Below the pieces are notes generated by a model that saw only the letters and a program-made list of their open reading frames with translations, was not told where the DNA came from and did not search any database. Positions 28,024 to 32,054 of a stretch of DNA of 64,000 nucleotides are shown one piece after another. Every line of letters begins with the position of its first letter. Position 1 is the first letter of the stretch. This stretch comes from an uncultured Lachnospiraceae bacterium (GTDB lineage: Bacteria > Bacillota > Clostridia > Lachnospirales > Lachnospiraceae), in contig CALWLA010000002.1 of assembly GCA_944381405.1 (NCBI GenBank), positions 62,001 to 126,000 on the forward strand. The letters are read 5' to 3'. The position numbers and the translations under genes are program-made.

Positions 28024-28161
28024 TGTGTACTTTTTGCACCATATAAGCCCCGTATGTGTGTACTTTTTGCACCATGTAAGCCGTTTTGTGTGTACTTTTT
28101 GCACCATGTAGTAACGGAAATACGGGCTTTTCGCGATTTCTTTCTGTGTACTTTTTGCACC
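28024..28161. repeat. Four iterons, candidate replication origin
   Basis: The 17-mer TGTGTACTTTTTGCACC occurs four times without mismatch, at 28024, 28057, 28089 and 28145, all in one orientation. Start-to-start distances are 33, 32 and 56 bp, close to whole turns of the helix. The run lies just past the stop of the winged-helix gene at 28192. Such arrays next to a Rep gene are binding sites for plasmid initiators. The 17-mer ends shortly before an AT-rich stretch (28164-28182, TATATAATATATACC type) that could be the melting region. Confidence 0.85.
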
Positions 28162-28191
28162 CTTCTATATAATATATACCATACCACCTTT

Positions 28192-28602
28192 TTATTTTTC
28201 CCTTAACCACCGGTCAGAAAGACGGTATACCGCCCGGCCACGTCCCTTTGCTCCGTCTATGAGTTTATCAATAAAACCGGCCTTCATGAGCGCGTTTATA
28301 TCGCGGTAAAAGCTTCCGTGATTTTTTTCATCCGCAATCCCGTATTGTTTCGCATCATCAATCCCGAAAAAGAAAACCTCATCCCTGCATAGCTCGGGCA
28401 TTTCTTTGTAGCCCTCCGTGTTTCTGGGCTTTCTCTTTCCGAAAATCTGGTCTTTGCAGCACACATAAAGGAACCGCTGCCGGTATGTCAGTTTCTGATA
28501 GGCGGGGTGTATGAGCATGGATGAATAAATCTGTGCGCATGTATCCCCCGCCCCTTTGGCTGATTCGTATCTTTGCGGACTGGCCCGCTTATGCTTCCCC
28601 AT
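28192..28602 (-). CDS. Winged-helix protein, candidate replication initiator
   Basis: A 136-residue soluble protein. The N-terminal third is basic (MGKHKRASPQRYES), the middle contains SSMLIHPAYQKLTYRQRFLYVCCKDQI, a pattern shared by plasmid and phage proteins that precede or bind origins, and the C-terminal part (YRDINALMKAGFIDKLIDGAKGRGRAVYRLSDRW) reads as a winged-helix with a beta wing. Its stop is 31 bp from four iterons, which is the main reason for suggesting replication initiation. It overlaps the previous gene by 14 bp. It is much shorter than typical RepA or RepB proteins, so it could instead be a transcription regulator. Confidence 0.65.
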   Translation of the reverse strand: MGKHKRASPQRYESAKGAGDTCAQIYSSMLIHPAYQKLTYRQRFLYVCCKDQIFGKRKPRNTEGYKEMPELCRDEVFFFGIDDAKQYGIADEKNHGSFYRDINALMKAGFIDKLIDGAKGRGRAVYRLSDRWLREK

Positions 28603-29011
28603 CGCCTATTGCCTGCTGCCCCTCGATCTCAGCAAGCTTCTTGCGGGCAGCTTTAAGCGCTTTTAACCCGGAAAGGCTCCGTTTCTTTGCAAGGGCGCAG
28701 TATTTCCGCAGTTCTTCCTTGTCCGCCGGTATGTAATATCCTGCGGTGTCCCCTGCGATGATCTCCCCCGCGTCCCGCGCCTGCATAATGGCCGCCCGCA
28801 GTGCTCGCGGGTTTAAATCCATCCTGTCGGAAAGCGCCTGCATGGATATAGCGTTTTTTCTTCCCTCCGGCAGCAGGGAAAGAAGCTTTTCCAGCTGTGT
28901 TTTTCTGGGAATATGTGTTAAACTATATTCGTGCCCGGTTCCCATCGTGCACACGTTTTTGGCGCTGTCTGGTGTTGCCGCACCGGCGGCGCTATTTTTA
29001 AACTCTCCCAT
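28589..29011 (-). CDS. Helix-turn-helix-like mobile-element protein (140 aa)
   Basis: Starts at MGEFKNSAAG with GAGGGGG eight bases upstream. The central segment (EKLLSLLPEGRKNAISMQALSDRMDLNPRALRAAIMQARDAGEIIAGDTAGYYIP) has the pattern of a winged helix: two helices, a recognition helix and a wing that ends in an aromatic pair. The C-terminus is a lysine/alanine-rich helix. It lies between the excisionase-like gene and the candidate initiator and overlaps the latter. A regulatory or replication-accessory role is an inference. Confidence 0.7.
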   Translation of the reverse strand: MGEFKNSAAGAATPDSAKNVCTMGTGHEYSLTHIPRKTQLEKLLSLLPEGRKNAISMQALSDRMDLNPRALRAAIMQARDAGEIIAGDTAGYYIPADKEELRKYCALAKKRSLSGLKALKAARKKLAEIEGQQAIGDGEA

Positions 29012-29025
29012 AAACTCGCCCCCTC

Positions 29026-29244
29026 TCATTTATTCCCTTTTAACAGCTGTTCCATCTCCATGTGGTGTAAGTATTTCTTTACGGTTTCCACGTTGTACCT
29101 GGCGCAGCCTCCGATCTTTACTTTTGCCCCTGCTGCCTTGCCGATCTTATCAGCCGTAAGCCTCCCGCAGTCCAGCGCCGCCGCAAGGCTTTCTGCGTTC
29201 ATGTACAATGGTGTATCTGTGGTTCGCTCTTTTCGTTTGTTCAT
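29026..29244 (-). CDS. Excisionase-like DNA-binding protein
   Basis: A 72-residue basic protein. The order TPLYMNAESLAAALDCGRLTADKIGKAAGAKVKIGGCARYNVETVKKYL matches the winged-helix pattern of small excisionases and MerR-like adaptors of Gram-positive integrative elements: a first helix for site choice, a recognition helix, a wing with Gly and Arg, then a terminal helix. Such proteins bend the attachment region to favour excision. It is not next to int, as xis is in Tn916, so it may instead regulate replication genes. GGAGG precedes its start. Confidence 0.7.
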   Translation of the reverse strand: MNKRKERTTDTPLYMNAESLAAALDCGRLTADKIGKAAGAKVKIGGCARYNVETVKKYLHHMEMEQLLKGNK

Positions 29245-29278
29245 GCTTTTTCCTCCATGTTGTTTTTTTACACAACAT

Positions 29279-29308
29279 ATTGTATTTCGTTTCGTTCGTG
29301 AATGTCAA
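29279..29308 (-). promoter_or_regulatory. Promoter of the excisionase-like/replication genes
   Basis: TTGACA (29308-29303), 18-bp spacer, TACAAT (29284-29279), giving a leader of about 30 nt before 29244. Confidence 0.7.
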
Positions 29309-29373
29309 ATGACCAATTTGGACGTAATCGCTAGAAATTTGTGTAAAACCAACTAGGGAATAAACAATTTCTT

Positions 29374-29406
29374 GTTTTTGAAACACAAAAGTATAGTTTT
29401 TGAAAC
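29374..29406. repeat. Paired 11-bp direct repeats, possible operator
   Basis: GTTTTTGAAAC occurs at 29374-29384 and 29396-29406, 22 bp apart (two helical turns). Each is nearly palindromic. They lie 66 bp upstream of the -35 of the replication-gene promoter. Confidence 0.55.
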
Positions 29407-29504
29407 GCTAAAAGCTCGCATAAATTCATATATTTTGCTGTCTGTAATTTTCTGTTGATAAATCGACTATCCAAAATTGGATCGCCATTTTTCCGGGATT
29501 ATGG

Positions 29505-29583
29505 TATCATAACTGCCAATAATGGTTGTCTTTATGGACGACTGGAAAGCCCCGTAACGGTTATTTGCCGTATGGGGCTTTTT
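29505..29583 (+). ncRNA. Candidate small RNA A (promoter plus terminator)
   Basis: An extended -10 (TGGTATCAT, hexamer 29505-29510; the -35 is weak) is followed by a terminator whose stem AAAGCCCC (29546-29553)/GGGGCTTT (29574-29581) runs into T residues; an outer TGGACG/CGTCCA arm encloses it. The transcript would be about 67 nt, from about 29517 to 29583, antisense to the leader of the minus-strand operon. No open frame fits. Confidence 0.45.
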
Positions 29584-29606
29584 ACGTCCATCTTGGTATA
29601 TCTACC

Positions 29607-29630
29607 GGCAGCAGGGCATGGGCTGCTGCC
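29607..29630. repeat. GGCAGCAG hairpin, copy 3
   Basis: GGCAGCAG/CTGCTGCC stem with 8-nt loop GGCATGGG and the same CC and CGTCGGCTTCCCC flanks as copy 1. It stands between candidate RNAs A and B. Confidence 0.85.
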
Positions 29631-29651
29631 CGTCGGCTTCCCCATCACACC

Positions 29652-29754
29652 TTGTTCTTTCCTCCGGATTATGCTATCCTGTATATGCTGTTGGCGGATA
29701 ACTGGCGTGTCCGGTTATTCATCTGGCCCCCGTACTTGCAAGCGGGGGCCTTTT
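29652..29754 (+). ncRNA. Candidate small RNA B (promoter plus terminator)
   Basis: TTGTTC (29652-29657), 17-bp spacer, TATCCT (29675-29680) with an extended TGC, then a strong terminator: GGCCCCCG (29725-29732)/CGGGGGCC (29743-29750) followed by TTTTCTTT. The predicted transcript is about 68 nt. Candidates A and B share the sequence GGATTATGSTATC around the -10, so they look like a duplicated unit. Confidence 0.5.
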
Positions 29755-29783
29755 CTTTGCTCAGGGTTACTGCCTTGCAGTGT

Positions 29784-29927
29784 TCACTGGCTCTTCCGTT
29801 CCTCCTGTTCCATCAGTCTTGCTTTCAATCTTCGTCCTATCTCCATAAGCTTTTCTGCTTCATCAGGGTGCAGCACCTCCAAAAGGTCAGCTGATATTCT
29901 GATCTGTCCCGTGTAAATCTCGATCAT
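29784..29927 (-). CDS. Small mobile-element protein (47 aa)
   Basis: Begins MIEIYTGQIRISADLLE and ends RLMEQEERKSQ; an amphipathic, charged protein predicted to be mostly helical after residue 20. Its ATG overlaps the stop of the preceding gene as ATGA, and AGGCGCAC lies upstream, which supports translation by coupling. No family is recognised. It is the last gene before a 540-bp gap with no gene (29245-29783), which holds the two candidate RNAs, a hairpin and paired repeats. Confidence 0.65.
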   Translation of the reverse strand: MIEIYTGQIRISADLLEVLHPDEAEKLMEIGRRLKARLMEQEERKSQ

Positions 29928-30136
29928 GTCCGTGCGCCTCCTGCCTTTCCCTCTTTTGCCTCTAGCTTTGCGGCCTTCATTCCCTGCATGTAACCGAACT
30001 GAAAGGCAGTTATTGCGATTCCTGCGTGATCGTCCTTTCGATAATCCAAAATTTCCATCATCTCACCGAATGACATTTGAAGGCCTGGCCGCACCTTAAC
30101 GGCTCTAGCTTTCTCCACCACGTCCTTTATTCCCAT
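29924..30136 (-). CDS. Conserved mobile-element protein (70 aa)
   Basis: A 70-residue soluble protein starting MGIKDVVEKARAVK. The segment GIAITAFQFGYMQGMKAAK is a Phe/Tyr/Met-rich helix seen in small proteins of Firmicutes phages and integrative elements; function is unknown. GGGGAAA lies before the start, and the stop overlaps the next start by four bases. It is second in the operon that starts at the TGTGTACACA-controlled promoter. Confidence 0.65.
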   Translation of the reverse strand: MGIKDVVEKARAVKVRPGLQMSFGEMMEILDYRKDDHAGIAITAFQFGYMQGMKAAKLEAKEGKAGGART

Positions 30137-30181
30137 AGTTTCCCCTTTCTCCCCGTCTGGCCGGTAGGACAGCCTGTCTTG

Positions 30182-30457
30182 TTATGCGATGGAAAAGCGG
30201 TAGCTCTCCCCCTGCTTCATGTACTTTGCGGCAATCTCCGGAAGATCAGCCTTTAAGGCCTTACCGTCTAACCGGTTTGTGATCACCTTTGTAAACCTTA
30301 CGAGAAAGCCGCCTGCCTCCAGGCTGTCCACGTCCCGCAGCATCATATCCGCTGTGATCTCTGCCTTTGCGGCGGTGATCTGGTTTTCCAGCTCTGCCTT
30401 CCTGGCCTCCAGTGCCTTGATTTTCTTAATCCTCGCTGTGATCTGTCTTTCTGTCAT
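30182..30457 (-). CDS. Coiled-coil mobile-element protein (91 aa)
   Basis: The first 45 residues (KKIKALEARKAELENQITAAKAEIT) form a likely coiled coil rich in Lys, Glu and Ala; the rest (GGFLVRFTKVITNRLDGKALKADLPEIAAKYMK) alternates strands and a helix. GGGGAG lies before the ATG. It is the first gene of the minus-strand operon, about 130 nt after the predicted start point. It resembles small proteins of phages and integrative elements, with no function that I recognise. Confidence 0.65.
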   Translation of the reverse strand: MTERQITARIKKIKALEARKAELENQITAAKAEITADMMLRDVDSLEAGGFLVRFTKVITNRLDGKALKADLPEIAAKYMKQGESYRFSIA

Positions 30458-30594
30458 GTTTCTCCCCTTTCCGGGCCGGATACGGTGGCCTTAAGTTTAT
30501 CTTGGGCGTTGTACCTGTTTCTTTTCCGTTCCGTGCTTTGGGGGCTTTCTTTCCAACCCCTCCGGCCCTGTGCTGTTCTTTATCTTATGGGCTC

Positions 30595-30700
30595 ACTATA
30601 CCATGTGTGTACACATATATCAATCGGCATATGCAACAAATATATGTGTACGTTTTTGTTTATTTTGTATGTGTACACATTATTGAAACTATGCTATAAT
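30595..30700. promoter_or_regulatory. Divergent promoters with TGTGTACACA operators
   Basis: Minus promoter: TTGATA (30623-30618), 17-bp spacer, TATAGT (30600-30595), with the palindrome TGTGTACACA (30606-30615) inside the spacer. Plus promoter: TGTACA (30672-30677), 17-bp spacer, TATAAT (30695-30700, extended TGC), with a second TGTGTACACA (30670-30679) over its -35. A half-site TGTGTACG lies between them at 30645. A protein bound to these sites would control both directions; the ribbon-helix-helix product of the plus transcript is the obvious candidate. Confidence 0.8.
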
Positions 30701-30767
30701 ATGTCCATAAGGTGGAAAAGGTAGGGCCGTTATAAATCGGCCTGCAATCCGGAAAGAAGGTGACCAT

Positions 30768-30950
30768 ATGCCATTAACAGAAGCCCAAAAAAAGGCTAAT
30801 ATCAAGTACCGAAAAGAGAATGTAAAACGTATCCCGCTTGATGTCCAAAAAGAGAAATACGAGGAAATCAAAGCCGCTGCTGCTGCCGCCGGTGAAAGCG
30901 TGAACGGCTATATCAAGACAGCGGTTGATATGCGGATGGAAAGGGGGTAA
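30768..30950 (+). CDS. Ribbon-helix-helix (Arc/CopG-like) protein, candidate repressor
   Basis: A 60-residue basic protein. After a charged N-terminal part (MPLTEAQKKANIKYRKEN), VKRIPLDVQKEKYEEIKAAAAAAGESVNGYIKTAVDMRM has the RHH pattern: a short beta strand (VKRIPLDV), helix A, a Gly turn and helix B. Such dimers bind short palindromes through the paired strand. Its gene is the first on the plus transcript, directly after two TGTGTACACA palindromes, so autoregulation and control of the opposite operon are likely. GAAGGTGA precedes its start. Confidence 0.75.
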   Translation: MPLTEAQKKANIKYRKENVKRIPLDVQKEKYEEIKAAAAAAGESVNGYIKTAVDMRMERG

Positions 30951-30955
30951 ACCTA

Positions 30956-31174
30956 ATGAGCAACAAAGAACGGGCCATACAGCTAATCGAACAGATACCG
31001 GAAAGCAAACTGATTTTCGTCGTTGACATGCTGGAAAGCCTGAAAGCCTATGCTGGGGAAGCTATCCAGCCGGACGACTGGGATTTGCAGATGATCACAG
31101 AAGCCAAACAGGAAAACGACGGTCAGACAGTCTCCATTGAAGCGCTGGCCTCTGATTTTGGGATTGATCTATGA
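30956..31174 (+). CDS. Antitoxin of a RelB/RelE-like type II system
   Basis: A 72-residue acidic protein beginning MSNKERAIQLIEQIPESKLIFVVDMLESLKAYAG, a pattern shared by antitoxins encoded before RelE/ParE toxins, followed by an acidic toxin-wrapping tail (PDDWDLQMITEAKQENDG). It lies 5 bp after the RHH gene and overlaps the toxin start as ATGA. The antitoxin should neutralise the toxin by direct binding and may help bind DNA, though it shows no clear DNA-binding fold itself; the RHH protein may supply that. Confidence 0.8.
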   Translation: MSNKERAIQLIEQIPESKLIFVVDMLESLKAYAGEAIQPDDWDLQMITEAKQENDGQTVSIEALASDFGIDL

Positions 31175-31422
31175 AATACAGCATCGTTTTCCAAAAGGCC
31201 GCAATCAAATTCCTTAAAAAGCAGGACAAACCAACACAGACGCGCCTACTTCAGGCAATAAACCGGCTTCCGAATGGAACGGATATAAAAAAGCTGCAGG
31301 GGTATGACATGTATAGAATGCGTGTCGGAAATATGCGCGTTCTGTATACCATACACGACACGATCATGGTTATCAGCATAGAAAATATAGACAATCGCGG
31401 CGACGTGTACAAAAGGCTTTGA
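31171..31422 (+). CDS. RelE/ParE family toxin
   Basis: An 83-residue basic protein with the RelE-fold order: MKYSIVFQKAAIKFLKKQDKPTQTRLLQAI (strand, two helices), then GTDIKKLQGYDMYRMRVGNMRVLYTIHD (beta sheet with the Arg-rich active face) and a last strand IENIDNRGDVYK. The R-x-G-x-x-R-x-x-Y pattern (RMRVGNMRVLY) is typical of RelE, whose members cut mRNA on the ribosome. It probably keeps the element from being lost. A terminator follows. Confidence 0.88.
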   Translation: MKYSIVFQKAAIKFLKKQDKPTQTRLLQAINRLPNGTDIKKLQGYDMYRMRVGNMRVLYTIHDTIMVISIENIDNRGDVYKRL

Positions 31423-31429
31423 TTTCCAG

Positions 31430-31466
31430 GCCGTCAGCTATTCGCAGTAGCTGGCGGCTTTTCTTT
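31430..31466 (+). terminator. Terminator of the toxin-antitoxin operon
   Basis: Stem GCCGTCAGCTA (31430-31440)/TAGCTGGCGGC with 7-nt loop, followed by TTTTCTTT. Confidence 0.88.
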
Positions 31467-31482
31467 GTCCGGGCTTTCATCC

Positions 31483-31506
31483 GGCAGCAGGGCATGGACT
31501 GCTGCC
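31483..31506. repeat. GGCAGCAG hairpin, copy 4
   Basis: GGCAGCAG/CTGCTGCC stem with 8-nt loop GGCATGGA, 17 bp after the toxin terminator. The flanks match copy 1 over some 70 bp. Confidence 0.85.
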
Positions 31507-31712
31507 TGTTGGCTTTCCCCTTCCTATGGTCTCTTACCCGTCCTGTGGCTCTTTGGGCCTGCTGCCCCATTGGCTCCACCATCTGGCTTCCCGGCGGCCT
31601 GGCTGGCCTCTGTCCCTTCCACTCTGTCACCCTCTTTCCTTTTCCCGTTTGACGCTCCGTAAGGCCTTTAAAGCCACTTTCCACTCTTAGGGTATAGAGA
31701 TATACCCCTAAG

Positions 31713-31817
31713 GCGTTTCAATTCCATTTTCTATTGTCCGATACAATGAATTACGGCGTAGAATTGATTTTGCGGCTTTCCCGCAGCCTTCTTCCGATGA
31801 TCTCCCGCTGTTCCTCC
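31713..31817. repeat. 105-bp direct repeat, right copy
   Basis: Identical to 26610-26714 and in the same orientation. On minus it keeps the last codons of the 106-residue protein, joined to unrelated sequence upstream, so it is a truncated copy. The region 31423-32054 has no intact gene: it holds the toxin terminator, hairpin copy 4, this repeat, a bidirectional terminator, arm-type sites and attR. Confidence 0.9.
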
Positions 31818-31860
31818 ATAAATGCCCGCCCCATTGCCATTGAACTGCTTTACGCATAGC

Positions 31861-31896
31861 AAAACCCCTTCCCGGCATCAGTCAGGAAGGGGTTTT
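31861..31896. terminator. Bidirectional terminator near the right end of the element
   Basis: A perfect 12-bp stem AAAACCCCTTCC/GGAAGGGGTTTT with a 12-nt loop; A and T runs lie on both sides, so it can stop transcription from either direction. It could shield the element from read-through from the EF-G-like gene. Confidence 0.88.
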
Positions 31897-31930
31897 CTGT
31901 GCAATTTCTCTGTGTGTTTTTGAGTGAATA

Positions 31931-31953
31931 GGTGAGTAAAAAGGTGAGTAAAA
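31931..31953. repeat. Right arm-type sites, candidate integrase binding repeats
   Basis: Two tandem copies of GGTGAGTAAA, identical to 24711-24733, 53 bp inside attR. A third diverged copy (TGAGTGAATA) directly precedes them. Confidence 0.75.
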
Positions 31954-32005
31954 TTGGGGTGAAAATCGCTGAAACGCCCATCAAATGGACGTTTTAGAGG
32001 TCAGA

Positions 32006-32025
32006 AAATGCTTACATTCCCTTAC
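32006..32025. repeat. attR core, right direct repeat of the element
   Basis: Identical 20-bp core to 24542-24561. Here the second hairpin arm of the host site is missing, because it stayed at the left junction 7.46 kb away. Confidence 0.88.
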
Positions 32026-32054
32026 AATTCTATAACCCTGTCTTTCGATTTCCT

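Larger units (their letters stand above)
24542..32025. mobile_element. 7.46-kb integrative element with iteron replicon, sigma factor and toxin-antitoxin
   Basis: The limits are set by a 20-bp perfect direct repeat (24542-24561 and 32006-32025). Inside are a tyrosine recombinase at the left edge, an excisionase-like protein, a winged-helix candidate replication protein followed by four iterons, a sigma-70-type factor, small conserved mobile-element proteins, and a plus-strand module with a ribbon-helix-helix protein and a RelB/RelE pair. There is no relaxase, coupling protein, capsid, terminase or resistance gene. It has inserted between the EF-G-like gene and the DUF5722 gene, splitting a terminator-like hairpin. 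It fits an integrative mobilisable element or satellite, or a plasmid captured by an integrase cassette. Confidence 0.85.

Noticed and set aside
28024..28161. Regular repeats that might be a CRISPR array
   Set aside because: Only four 17-bp units with spacers of 16, 15 and 39 bp, no cas genes; spacing and position fit iterons.
29455..29916. Plus frames of 122-153 codons opposite the element operon
   Set aside because: They run through two terminators and over a coupled 47-residue gene on minus. Composition is that of shadow frames.
31373..31684. 103-codon minus frame after the toxin gene
   Set aside because: Covers the toxin terminator and a GGCAGCAG hairpin on the opposite strand, and has no homologue-like pattern.
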